From NCBI GenBank assembly GCA_012735465.1, contig JAAYHJ010000027.1, forward strand, positions 1 to 50,681: a stretch of 50,681 bases of DNA. Reading direction: 5' to 3'. Shown in pieces: positions 9,147-17,357 of the stretch. The stretch's first letter is position 1. Each line of letters begins with the position of its first letter. A program made the position numbers and the translations under genes. A model generated the notes under the pieces. The model was not told the origin of the DNA. It saw only the letters and a list, made by a program, of their open reading frames with translations, and searched no databases. This DNA is from Clostridiaceae bacterium. GTDB lineage: Bacteria > Bacillota > Clostridia > SK-Y3.

Positions 9147-9650
9147 CTATTCAATCGTATGTTCATTATAACCATCTTCACCCTTTTTTTCAAGATTAAC
9201 CTTTGAAGATGGCTTGTCTTCCGTAAAACTTTTTGCCGCCCTTTTCACTCTTTCCGATACATCAACTATAGCATCATCCACATCCATAACCGTCCCTTCA
9301 GGCTTCTTTATAGTCATTCTGCATCCGGTAATAAATATGATGATTAATGAAAACACCATAAAATGAATGCTAAAAAGCAGAGCCAGTATTAAATAATTTA
9401 CAGGAACGTTTACCACCGTTTCTCCCTTATAGGTTACAATGAATTTTGTCCTGTTACCTTTAATAAACAACCTTCTCAGCTTTTCATAAAAGCTGGTAGT
9501 CCCATCGTTACGAATTCTTTTACTTTTTTCCAGTTCAATAAGCGCTTCCACTATGTCGCCATTGTGTTTTTCAAGCAGCACCTTTGCTTCTTCATAGCTT
9601 ATGTTTGCCCTTTTTCTTAATTCTTCAATCTTTTCAAATGAAATTGACAT
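9147..9650 (-). CDS. DUF4342 protein with UBA-like N-terminus
   Basis: 167-aa membrane protein. Residues 5-45 resemble a UBA/TS-N helical bundle (ELRKRANISYEEAKVLLEKH). Residues 52-85 are a basic DUF4342-like segment, and one strongly hydrophobic helix spans about 86-109. The tail after it is charged (VDVSERVKRAAKSF). The family occurs widely in Clostridia with no established function. The start ATG follows AAAGGAGG at 10 nt. It lies directly upstream of the response regulator in the same orientation with only a weak hairpin between, so it may be co-transcribed with the two-component system. Confidence 0.8.
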   Translation of the reverse strand: MSISFEKIEELRKRANISYEEAKVLLEKHNGDIVEALIELEKSKRIRNDGTTSFYEKLRRLFIKGNRTKFIVTYKGETVVNVPVNYLILALLFSIHFMVFSLIIIFITGCRMTIKKPEGTVMDVDDAIVDVSERVKRAAKSFTEDKPSSKVNLEKKGEDGYNEHTIE

Positions 9651-9842
9651 AAGAACAACGCCTCCTTTACTTTTGTTGATTTTATTATAAATACCAAAAA
9701 TTAATATGTATTTAGTAAAAGATTAAAAAATGATTAGAAATCAAATAACAGTATTTTCTTTTTTACATATAAATTGCTTATTAATACATACTAAGTACTA
9801 GGCATTCAGATACATTATTTAAAAAATAAGGAGAGTGAATAT

Positions 9843-10397
9843 ATGAAAGTTCACAATGATATGACTGCCGATTTCCTTCGCCAGGCTTACAGTGGGGAAA
9901 GCATGGCACATATGCGGTATCTTATCTGGGGAGACATAGCTGAACAAGAAGGGATGCCAAATATAGCAAGGCTTTTTAAAGGGATTGCTTATGCCGAATG
10001 GGCTCATGCGGATAATCATTTCCGTGTGCTTGGGGATATAAAAGGGCCTTTTACGGTTGCAGCCGGTGGAGTTTTCGGAGTTGGCAAGACTGCTGAAAAT
10101 CTGCAGGGTGCCATTGACGGTGAGCTACATGAAGTAAACCAAATGTATCCTGTTTACCTGGAAGCAGCCCGTTTTCAAAATGAAAAAGGGGCAGAAAAAG
10201 CTTTCCATTATGCCCTTGAAGCGGAAAAGATTCATGCGGAGCTTTTCAGCCAGGCCCAGGAAAGGGCTAAGGAAGGAAAGGATATGGAGCTGGATACGCT
10301 ATACGTCTGCCCCTTTTGCGGATACACGGGAACCGGGGAGGCACCCGAAGTATGCCCTGTTTGTGGGGCAAAAAGGGAAAAATTTAAGACCTTTTAA
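9843..10397 (+). CDS. rbr: Rubrerythrin
   Basis: Cytoplasmic non-haem iron protein of 184 aa, expected to reduce hydrogen peroxide with electrons from NADH via rubredoxin and so protect an anaerobe from oxygen. The ferritin-like diiron domain (1-145) shows ligands E19, E52, H55, E94, E97, E128 and H131. The C-terminal rubredoxin domain binds one iron through C156, C159, C171 and C174 (CPFCG and CPVCG). The start ATG is preceded by AAGGAGAG. The gene stands alone, divergent from the DUF4342 gene. I found no convincing PerR box in the AT-rich 190 bp upstream. Confidence 0.95.
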   Translation: MKVHNDMTADFLRQAYSGESMAHMRYLIWGDIAEQEGMPNIARLFKGIAYAEWAHADNHFRVLGDIKGPFTVAAGGVFGVGKTAENLQGAIDGELHEVNQMYPVYLEAARFQNEKGAEKAFHYALEAEKIHAELFSQAQERAKEGKDMELDTLYVCPFCGYTGTGEAPEVCPVCGAKREKFKTF

Positions 10398-10405
10398 AAA
10401 CTTAA

Positions 10406-10426
10406 AGGGGACGCTTTACGTCCCCT
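10406..10426. terminator. Hairpin between rubrerythrin and oxidoreductase genes
   Basis: An 8-bp perfect stem AGGGGACG/CGTCCCCT closes a 5-nt loop between two convergent genes. On the minus strand it is followed by TTTAAGTTTTT, so it serves best as terminator of the oxidoreductase gene. It probably also ends the rubrerythrin transcript. The GGGGAC core recurs at 40244 in this window. Confidence 0.75.
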
Positions 10427-10434
10427 CTCATTGA

Positions 10435-11409
10435 TTATCTGCTGAAAACCTGCTCTAAAATCATATCAATAACCTTTGCATTATTATATGAATCTTCCAG
10501 GCTGACGAGGGGTTCTTCCCCTTCAAGAATACACCTGCCAAACTGCTCTACTTCAAGCAGGTAATTATCAGGACAATCAACATGGATCTCTTCAACCTTG
10601 TCTTTCTTCTTTACGATTATTTTCACATCACCCTTGGTGTTGAACTGAACGGGTACCGAAATAATTCCTTCATCTCCCATTATTGTATATTCGCTTCGGT
10701 CAATACATCTGAAAGAACAATCTGAAACTGCCCTTAAACCATCTTTGAATTCCATCAATGCACAACTGCTTTCGTCAACGCCCGACTGTTCCCCCACATC
10801 TCCGGTAGCAAATACGGAAATCGGTTCCGAACCGGCAATGTAGCGAATTATGTTAATATTATAACAGCCCAGGTCGTAAGTACATCCTCCTCCAACCTCT
10901 TTTATCAGCCTGACATTGTTTAAATCTTTCAATATAAAACTAAAATGGGACTCTATGAAGTTTACTTTTCCAACAACCCCTTCATCAACCAAGCTTTTTA
11001 CTTTAAGCGTTAAGGGGCTATGCCTGTATGCAAAGGCTTCCATAAGCAGGACATTATTTTCCTTACAAACCCTTGCCATTTCTTCTACTTCTTTAGCACT
11101 AATGCCCAAGGGCTTCTCACAAAGTATGTGTTTCTTTTTTTGAGCAGCCTTAAGAACCCATTCATAATGCAAGCCATTGGGTAGAGGTATATATACCGCA
11201 TGGATATCCGGGTCATCCAATAATTCATCATAACTCTCATAAGCTTTTACCGGCTTGTGCTTTTGAACAAACTGATCAAGCTTTTCTTTGTTCCTGCTTG
11301 AAAGAGCATATAAATTTCCGTTATTGGAAGCTTTTATAGCCGGAATAACCGCCGTATCAGCAATTGCTGCACAGCCCAGAACACCCCAGTTCACAAGTTT
11401 TTTATCCAT
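10435..11409 (-). CDS. Gfo/Idh/MocA-family oxidoreductase
   Basis: NAD(P)-dependent sugar or polyol dehydrogenase of 324 aa. The N-terminal Rossmann fold begins NWGVLGCAAIAD. The family-defining EKP motif is at residues 98-100 (HILCEKPLG), and the C-terminal alpha/beta domain carries the substrate pocket around GGGCTYDLGCYNI. The family oxidises or epimerises cyclic sugars such as myo-inositol, 1,5-anhydro sugars or aminosugars. Nothing here fixes the substrate, and no sugar transporter or kinase lies beside it. The start ATG has AGGGGG 7 nt upstream. It is transcribed after the 3D-domain gene with a 53-nt gap and may be co-transcribed. Confidence 0.88.
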   Translation of the reverse strand: MDKKLVNWGVLGCAAIADTAVIPAIKASNNGNLYALSSRNKEKLDQFVQKHKPVKAYESYDELLDDPDIHAVYIPLPNGLHYEWVLKAAQKKKHILCEKPLGISAKEVEEMARVCKENNVLLMEAFAYRHSPLTLKVKSLVDEGVVGKVNFIESHFSFILKDLNNVRLIKEVGGGCTYDLGCYNINIIRYIAGSEPISVFATGDVGEQSGVDESSCALMEFKDGLRAVSDCSFRCIDRSEYTIMGDEGIISVPVQFNTKGDVKIIVKKKDKVEEIHVDCPDNYLLEVEQFGRCILEGEEPLVSLEDSYNNAKVIDMILEQVFSR

Positions 11410-11462
11410 AATTTCGCCCCCTATTACAATTGTTTTATATTAATAATATAACACAGCCATCA

Positions 11463-12998
11463 TCATTTGAGAATTTGTACTTCCACGTATTGCACTCCAA
11501 ATCTTTTTGCACTTTTATTTACTTCCGAACTTCCTGCCTCATCTTCTCCCCAAAAAATATCAATATGGTTTCCCTTAACCAGGCTTCCTGTATCCTCTGC
11601 AATATAAATTCCATCCATGTGCCTGTATTTTTCCGGAAACGTTATCTTAACTCTACTGCCCAACGGTATTACCTTTGGATCAACAGCTATTGTTCTGCCC
11701 ACTGTGGCTTTTGTTCCTGTATATGTAATTCCATATAGAGGATGATTGCGATCTTTACCACAGCTTTCAATTGAAAGATCATAAGCTGTCGCTTTCATTC
11801 TGATTTTGGGTATGCTGTCAAAACATTCATCCCCGGTGTTTTCCCCACGGTTTGCATCATTACTGCTAGCGGTACTTTCGCTGGCACTTTCCTTGGTATT
11901 TACTTCTATTTTTTTATCGGTACTTTCTTCAGCATCCTCCTTGATGTTTGCATCGGTGCTTTCTTCGTTTTTTTGGTTTTCTTCAATATGCTTGCCCTCA
12001 TCAATATGTTGGTTTTCTTCAATATGCTGCTCCCCGGTTTCCGCAGGTTCAGCCTTTTCTTCCTGCGCTGCCTTTTCTGCAACTTCGGGCTCCGGCTTGT
12101 CCTCTTGCAATGATACCGGTTTATCTTCAACCGTATTTTGTTCCGGTTGATAACCAGGATAATCCGTTTCCGTTACCACTGCATTACTCTTGAGTGTTGT
12201 CGTATACCCCATCGTATGATCAAACTGTACGGACGGCATTATCATAGCAATAATACCAATCGCAATACCGGCAGCACAAATCTTTTTTACCAGGCTATTA
12301 TTTAGATATAGAATAATACTAATATCCTTAAAAATACCTGGAGTTGCTTCTTCACCTTTTTCACCAATTGCAGTGGCACATACCATTTCTTCTGCTGATT
12401 CCGTGATTACCTCTTTTGACTCTGCCATGTCTTGCGTGTCATCCCATGAACCTGATAAATCTTCTGTCACAACGGATACGGAAGAAGCTTCTTCATAGGT
12501 TTTTTCGAAACAGTTTACAAATTTTATTCCTCCTGTTTCCCGTTCAACTGCCACGAAAATCCCTGTAATATCCTCCCCGAGATTTTCAGCTGGCATCCCA
12601 TCCATTAGCCTACGCACATTAATAACAAAATTAAACACGCTTTCCCTGGTAACTTGTCCACCCAGTACATGGCTCAGCCAAAGGGTTAGTTCTTTAAAGA
12701 ATGCGTTTCCCATTACCCTTGATTGTATTGCCGCATGAAGAACGTCAAGACAATCAACAGCAAAATAAGGTCTTGCAGTTACGTTGGCAAGAAGGCAGCG
12801 CTTAACCAACCTTTTTTGCTCCTCAGGCAAGTTGGGAATATTACCTTCAAGGATTCTATTTACTGCATCAGCAAAAATAACTGCTTTTTTGCCATAGGGC
12901 AAATCAGGATACTTCCGAGATATATAGGCCCTTATGTTAGATACATTACTCTCAGACAGTATTTTTTTATCCTTCAGGCTAATCACTATGCTGTCCAT
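11463..12998 (-). CDS. Membrane-anchored 3D-domain (double-psi barrel) protein
   Basis: 511-aa single-pass protein. Residues 1-235 form a largely helical domain without an obvious family match, carrying no signal peptide and so presumably cytosolic. One transmembrane helix lies at about 239-257, then an acidic low-complexity linker (about 275-395) rich in Glu with repeated HIEENQ/HIDEGK units. The C-terminal 3D domain (398-484) is the MltA/YabE-type barrel, with conserved Asp in AEDTGSLVKGNHIDIFWG (D468, D480). In YabE- and YuiC-like proteins this domain is a peptidoglycan lytic transglycosylase or stationary-phase wall hydrolase. The architecture suggests a wall enzyme whose cytoplasmic part senses or anchors. 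The start ATG follows GGAGATAAC. Confidence 0.82.
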   Translation of the reverse strand: MDSIVISLKDKKILSESNVSNIRAYISRKYPDLPYGKKAVIFADAVNRILEGNIPNLPEEQKRLVKRCLLANVTARPYFAVDCLDVLHAAIQSRVMGNAFFKELTLWLSHVLGGQVTRESVFNFVINVRRLMDGMPAENLGEDITGIFVAVERETGGIKFVNCFEKTYEEASSVSVVTEDLSGSWDDTQDMAESKEVITESAEEMVCATAIGEKGEEATPGIFKDISIILYLNNSLVKKICAAGIAIGIIAMIMPSVQFDHTMGYTTTLKSNAVVTETDYPGYQPEQNTVEDKPVSLQEDKPEPEVAEKAAQEEKAEPAETGEQHIEENQHIDEGKHIEENQKNEESTDANIKEDAEESTDKKIEVNTKESASESTASSNDANRGENTGDECFDSIPKIRMKATAYDLSIESCGKDRNHPLYGITYTGTKATVGRTIAVDPKVIPLGSRVKITFPEKYRHMDGIYIAEDTGSLVKGNHIDIFWGEDEAGSSEVNKSAKRFGVQYVEVQILK

Positions 12999-13095
12999 AT
13001 GTTATCTCCATATAATTTTCAAATTTTATGGGGAAATGGCAATACTTATTATATCATATATATCGTTCTTCACAGAAATAAGTTTATATTTTGCT

Positions 13096-14067
13096 TCAGT
13101 ATAGGAAATATTTCCCCTTGTCTGAGATTATTGCCAAACTAATTGATAAAATATACACAAGATTTATCATTACAAAATTTTTAACTGCCAAAACAAAGGT
13201 ATCTTTTTTTGTCTGGATTTCAAAAAACTTTTTAATATTTTTGTTCACCGAAATAATTGTCGGTAAAACAAGAACTGCAGTTATGGGTACAATTTTTAAT
13301 ATCATTGACAAAACCAGGATAAGATACATAACATAGTATGATATCCTGAAAAGAATCAATGAATTCTTCTTTCCTATGTATATGGGTAATGTGTATCTTT
13401 TATTTTCGATGTCATCTTCAATGTCACAGATATTGTTGGCAAGCATGATATTTGCAATTCCAATAACAGCAGGTATGGAAACCAAAAACAATTTTAATAC
13501 CTCAAATAGATTGATATAAATATTTACGGCTCCGTTGTCATATGCCAGGGCGGCAATACTTTGGTCATACACGTGTATATAGATGGATAAAAACATAATA
13601 ACAAAACCCATAAAAAACCCGGAAAACAGTTCACCCAAAGGCATTCGGGATATAGGAACAGGTCCAAAGGTATAAAATATGCCCACCGCAAAAGACATAA
13701 CTCCTAATACTAAAACCAATAAATTTGTATTAAAAAACAGCAGAAATCCAAATATAACGGCAATGGATAAAAGCACAAATATTATGCATATAACCTTTCT
13801 CTCACTAAGATTATACCTTACGATTGCATTGTGCTTTTCATAATTATATCCATAGGTCTTATTTGCCTTTTTATAATCACAGTAATTATTGATGGCAGTT
13901 GTAGCCATGTCAATGGATAACAGGGATATGAAAAATAACAAAAAATTTTTTACGTTGAAAGAATCAAACCTATACAGCACATAAGTTGTACCGATGATAA
14001 ACGGTATCATACTTGCAACCTTTGTTTGAATTTCCACCAGCTTCAAAAAACTTTTTATAAACAACAT
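13096..14067 (-). CDS. UbiA-family prenyltransferase (MenA-like)
   Basis: Integral membrane enzyme of 323 aa with about eight or nine hydrophobic segments. It would transfer a polyprenyl chain to an aromatic acceptor, as MenA does in menaquinone synthesis. The two polyprenyl-diphosphate/Mg motifs of the superfamily are visible as NNYCDYKKA (around N60-D64) and NNICDIEDD. No other menaquinone or haem genes lie nearby, so the acceptor is unknown. Start: the ATG at 14067 has GGAGG 8 nt upstream. The ATG at 14082 in the longer frame sits directly on this Shine-Dalgarno site and is rejected. Confidence 0.82.
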   Translation of the reverse strand: MLFIKSFLKLVEIQTKVASMIPFIIGTTYVLYRFDSFNVKNFLLFFISLLSIDMATTAINNYCDYKKANKTYGYNYEKHNAIVRYNLSERKVICIIFVLLSIAVIFGFLLFFNTNLLVLVLGVMSFAVGIFYTFGPVPISRMPLGELFSGFFMGFVIMFLSIYIHVYDQSIAALAYDNGAVNIYINLFEVLKLFLVSIPAVIGIANIMLANNICDIEDDIENKRYTLPIYIGKKNSLILFRISYYVMYLILVLSMILKIVPITAVLVLPTIISVNKNIKKFFEIQTKKDTFVLAVKNFVMINLVYILSISLAIISDKGKYFLY

Positions 14068-14174
14068 ACCGCCAGCCTCCATTATTGATTTTTTGCTTCT
14101 TTATTATTATATCAAAATTATATCAAACCTTTTTCAAACCATCACAAAATAAATGGACTACCCTGCAAAAAAAT

Positions 14175-14231
14175 ATATTGTCAACCTATATATAAATTTA
14201 GGTTGACAATATCTTATTATTAGATTAAACT
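14175..14231 (+). promoter_or_regulatory. BirA-type biotin operator overlapping the bioY promoter
   Basis: Inverted repeat TTGTCAACC (14178-14186) and GGTTGACAA (14201-14209) with a 14-nt centre; pairing extends to 13 bp perfect (14175-14187 with 14200-14212). This matches the known spacing and sequence of BirA operators in Firmicutes (TTGTTAACC-N14/15-GGTTAACAA). Its right arm contains a -35 TTGACA (14203-14208), 17 bp from a -10 TAAACT (14226-14231), so bound BirA would block bioY transcription when biotin is plentiful. Confidence 0.82.
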
Positions 14232-14266
14232 TAAATTGAAGTTTAATGCATTGGAGGGCCTAAACC

Positions 14267-14812
14267 ATGAAAAAACCATCTTTAATTGATTACCTGTATG
14301 CTTCCATGTTTACAGCCCTGGTAGCAGTATCGGGATACATATCAATACCTGTTCCCTTTAGCCCTGTTCCCATTACAGCCCAGTCAATGGCGGTGATGCT
14401 TACAGGCTGTATTTTAAATGTCCGCCAGTCAATCATGAGCATGGTCACCTTTCTGCTTTTAGGTACTATTGGAATTCCCGTTTTTGCAGGGGGCCGGTCA
14501 GGTATAGGCGTTCTTGCAGGTCCAACCGGGGGTTACCTTATTGGGTTTCTTGTAGCTGCAATTATTATTTCCCTTTTAAAAGGCTCAGCAAATAAAATCA
14601 TACGACTTGGAATGGCAAATATACTGGGCAGCATAATAATCTATATTATCGGCACCTCATGGCTTATGTTTGTAACCGGCACAGGGCTTTATGAAGCAAT
14701 AGCCATTGGTGTTCTACCGTACATCCCGGGCGACCTGTTAAAATGTTTTGCCGCAACCTTAGTGGGATATACGGTTAATAATCAGCTTGCATATAGCAAT
14801 ATGAACGAATAA
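14267..14812 (+). CDS. bioY: BioY biotin transporter substrate-binding subunit
   Basis: Hydrophobic S-component of 181 aa for biotin uptake, working alone or with an ECF energy-coupling module encoded elsewhere. About six membrane helices are visible, with the BioY signatures ISIPVPFSPVPITAQSMAV near the N-terminus and GRSGIGVLAGPTGGYLIGF in the middle. The start ATG has GGAGGG 8 nt upstream. It is transcribed alone behind the BirA-type operator and converges with the MerR gene, their stop codons only 1 nt apart. The strain probably imports biotin, at least in part. Confidence 0.94.
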   Translation: MKKPSLIDYLYASMFTALVAVSGYISIPVPFSPVPITAQSMAVMLTGCILNVRQSIMSMVTFLLLGTIGIPVFAGGRSGIGVLAGPTGGYLIGFLVAAIIISLLKGSANKIIRLGMANILGSIIIYIIGTSWLMFVTGTGLYEAIAIGVLPYIPGDLLKCFAATLVGYTVNNQLAYSNMNE

Positions 14813-14813
14813 A

Positions 14814-15581
14814 TTATTGCTTATTCATTCCGGTGTAAATCAGTATGGCATCCCTGAAAAAGGTGGCGGTACCGGGCCTCTTCCTATCATAATAGGCTGT
14901 AAACCTTTCATCATCCACATACATCTGGGCAAGTCCTGCATGGGCTTCTTTTGAATAGCTGTCCCAAAAGTAGCAGAGCCACTGGCGATGCAAGTCTGCA
15001 GCCTTTTGGGCAAGGGGCCCTTCCGGATCACCTGCTTCAAAGGCCAAATCAAGGGTTTCAAGTATACTGTTCCCCAGTTTTTCTATTTCCGCATATTGTT
15101 CCTCAGTCATATCTTTCAGTTTCCTATATGACCGCTCAACCTGTTCATCACCATATTTTTCCCTGATTTCCCTGCCATATTTTTTTTCATTCTCATCAAT
15201 CATTTTTTGTTTAAAGCCTTCAAATTTCTCCTTATCAGTCATAGTCCCTCTCCTTTCATGTAAAGCTATGGTCTTGTCTAAATTGGCTATTAATATATCC
15301 AGTTGTTTTCGCTTATCGAGAAGCTTTTCCCTATGTTCCCTCAAAGCCTTTAAAATGTCAAAAGACGGTGAAGTAATAATATCCTTTATCCTATCCAGGC
15401 TAACTCCAAGCTCTTTATAAAACAATATCTGCTGCAGCTTATCCACCTCTGCTTTACCGTATATGCGATACCCCGAAGAATTAGTCCTTGCCGGTTTTAA
15501 CAGGCCAATCTCATCATAATACCGCAGAGTCCTGGTACTTATGCCTGCCATCTTTGCCAGCTTATGCACCGTATATTCCAT
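14814..15581 (-). CDS. MerR-family regulator with TipAS effector domain
   Basis: 255-aa transcriptional activator. Residues 1-70 are a MerR winged helix (YTVHKLAKMAGISTRTLRYY). A coiled-coil dimerisation helix follows (about 75-115), then a TipAS-type domain (about 130-250) with EEQYAEIEKLGNSI and the late LAQMYVDDERFTAYYD pattern. In TipAL and Mta relatives this domain binds thiopeptides or other drugs and triggers activation. Start: the ATG at 15581 lies 7 nt after GGAGG; the upstream ATG at 15611 lacks a ribosome site. The gene sits behind its own 19-bp-spacer promoter, which suggests autoregulation. No drug pump is adjacent. Confidence 0.9.
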   Translation of the reverse strand: MEYTVHKLAKMAGISTRTLRYYDEIGLLKPARTNSSGYRIYGKAEVDKLQQILFYKELGVSLDRIKDIITSPSFDILKALREHREKLLDKRKQLDILIANLDKTIALHERRGTMTDKEKFEGFKQKMIDENEKKYGREIREKYGDEQVERSYRKLKDMTEEQYAEIEKLGNSILETLDLAFEAGDPEGPLAQKAADLHRQWLCYFWDSYSKEAHAGLAQMYVDDERFTAYYDRKRPGTATFFRDAILIYTGMNKQ

Positions 15582-15602
15582 AATCCCACCTCCGGTAGGA
15601 TA

Positions 15603-15633
15603 ATAATACACTTTTACGTAACGTCAATGTCAA
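15603..15633 (-). promoter_or_regulatory. MerR-type autoregulated promoter with 19-bp spacer
   Basis: On the minus strand a perfect -35 TTGACA (15628-15633) and a -10 TATTAT (15603-15608) are separated by 19 bp, the overlong spacing typical of promoters untwisted by MerR proteins. The spacer carries an imperfect dyad TTGACGT-T-ACGTAAA. It drives the MerR/TipAS gene that begins 22 bp downstream. Confidence 0.72.
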
Positions 15634-15737
15634 CACCTTTTTAACATTTTTGTTGCTATGGCTACCGAGAATTTTTTCCCATTATGTTATTATTAAACCA
15701 TGAATTAATAAAAATAATTAAGAGAAGGGGAATGAAT

Positions 15738-17291
15738 ATGTTTTGTTTTCAATGTGAACAAACAGCAGGCGGTAAAGCTTGTACAAAAATAGGAGTTTGC
15801 GGTAAGCTACCGGAAGTTGCAGACAAGCAAGACGAATTAACCTGTATGCTTGTTGGCCTGGCAAGGGCGGCTGAAGGCAAAAAAACGACGGAACAAACCG
15901 ATGAACTTATGATTCAAAGCCTTTTTGCTACAGTTACAAATGTAAATTTTGACCCTGACCGTATCGACGAACTAAAAAAACTGGTGCAGGAAGAAAAAAA
16001 TAAATTAGGCGGTGGAGAAGACCTGCCCTTTGATGCGCTTTGGAATGGTGATACGGATATCATGTCCCTGCGTTCCACCTTGCTGCTCGGTATTCGGGGA
16101 ATGGCAGCTTATGCCTGGCATGCCCATGTACTGGGTAAAAACGATGAGGAAGTCACTTCCTGGTTCTATAAAGGTATGCGGGCTTTAGGAGAAGAGCATT
16201 CGGTGGAAGAATGGCTTGAACTGCTCATGGAATTCGGGCAAGTTAACTTAAAATGCATGGCCCTTTTAGACGAAGCAAATACATCCACCTTTGGTCACCC
16301 GGTGCCTACAAAAGTTTCCACGGTAATTGAAAAGGGCCCGTTTATTGTTGTAAGCGGTCATGACCTTCATGATTTAAAAGAACTTCTGGAACAAACAAAG
16401 GATAAGGGTATTAATATATATACCCACGGCGAAATGCTGCCGGCTCATGGGTACCCCGAACTTAAAAAATATCCTCACTTAAAAGGGAACTTTGGTACCG
16501 CATGGCAGAATCAGCAAAAGGAATTTGCCGACGTACCCGGTGCTTTTCTGTTTACAACCAACTGTTTAATGCCTCCAAAACAATCCTATGCAGACCGTGT
16601 CTTTACTACCGCTGTGGTAGGTTACCCGGGACTTGTGCATATCCCTACCGTTGACGGAAAAAAGGATTTTACACCGGTCATTGAAAAAGCCCTTGAATTA
16701 GGCGGATGGAACGAAGACGATCATTTTACGGGGATTAACGATGGTTCAGAACTCATGACAGGATTTGCCAGGAATACGGTACTCAGTGTTGCCGATAAAG
16801 TAATTGATGCTGTAAAATCAGGGGCAATAAGGCACTTCTTCCTGGTAGGCGGATGCGACGGTGCAAAACCCGGGCGAAACTATTATACGGAATTTGTTAA
16901 AAGCGCTCCAAAGGATACCATTATACTTACCCTGGCCTGCGGAAAATATCGCTTTAATGACCTTAACATTGGTGAAATAGGCGGACTCCCGCGCATCATG
17001 GACATGGGCCAGTGCAATGATGCCTATTCAGCTATCCAGGTTGCCCTTGCCCTTGCAAAAGCTTTTGACTGCAATGTAAACGAACTCCCGTTAACATTGG
17101 TTCTTTCCTGGTACGAGCAAAAAGCTGTATGTATTCTTCTTACATTGCTTGCTTTAGGTATCAAGAATATTTATATTGGTCCGTCTTTGCCTGCTTTCCT
17201 TTCGTCCAATGTATTAAACGTACTGGTTGAAAAATTTGGATTAAAACCCATCAGCACTCCGCAGGAAGACCTTAAGGCAATTTTGGGATAA
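15738..17291 (+). CDS. hcp: Hydroxylamine reductase / hybrid-cluster protein
   Basis: Cytoplasmic iron-sulfur enzyme of 517 aa that reduces hydroxylamine to ammonia in vitro. In anaerobes it is linked to nitric oxide or nitrosative-stress handling. The N-terminal cubane cluster motif is complete (C3, C6, C15, C21 in CFQCEQTAGGKACTKIGVC). The hybrid-cluster ligands are expected in the segments SGHDLHDLKE, TTNCLMPP, VGGCDG and LACGKYRFN, all present. Start: the ATG at 15738 is 7 nt after AAGGGG; an ATG 6 nt upstream is too close, and the longer frame to 15684 has no site. It is monocistronic, divergent from the MerR gene. The electron-transfer partner Hcr is not adjacent. Confidence 0.95.
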   Translation: MFCFQCEQTAGGKACTKIGVCGKLPEVADKQDELTCMLVGLARAAEGKKTTEQTDELMIQSLFATVTNVNFDPDRIDELKKLVQEEKNKLGGGEDLPFDALWNGDTDIMSLRSTLLLGIRGMAAYAWHAHVLGKNDEEVTSWFYKGMRALGEEHSVEEWLELLMEFGQVNLKCMALLDEANTSTFGHPVPTKVSTVIEKGPFIVVSGHDLHDLKELLEQTKDKGINIYTHGEMLPAHGYPELKKYPHLKGNFGTAWQNQQKEFADVPGAFLFTTNCLMPPKQSYADRVFTTAVVGYPGLVHIPTVDGKKDFTPVIEKALELGGWNEDDHFTGINDGSELMTGFARNTVLSVADKVIDAVKSGAIRHFFLVGGCDGAKPGRNYYTEFVKSAPKDTIILTLACGKYRFNDLNIGEIGGLPRIMDMGQCNDAYSAIQVALALAKAFDCNVNELPLTLVLSWYEQKAVCILLTLLALGIKNIYIGPSLPAFLSSNVLNVLVEKFGLKPISTPQEDLKAILG

Positions 17292-17308
17292 TTATACTTG
17301 TTTAAAGT

Positions 17309-17346
17309 AAAAAAATGACACCGCATTTGTACGGTGTCATTTTTTT
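17309..17346. terminator. Bidirectional terminator between hcp and the second GH43 gene
   Basis: A 15-bp stem (17309-17323 with 17332-17346) of A-run, TGACACCG and its complement closes an 8-nt loop. It has T-runs on both strands, so it ends both convergent transcripts. Confidence 0.93.
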
Positions 17347-17357
17347 ACATGGCTTAA

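Noticed and set aside
11906-12193. Short tandem units in the 3D-domain gene considered as a CRISPR or VNTR array
   Set aside because: The units are brief, degenerate and in frame, encoding the acidic HIEENQ-type linker. There are no uniform repeats or spacers.
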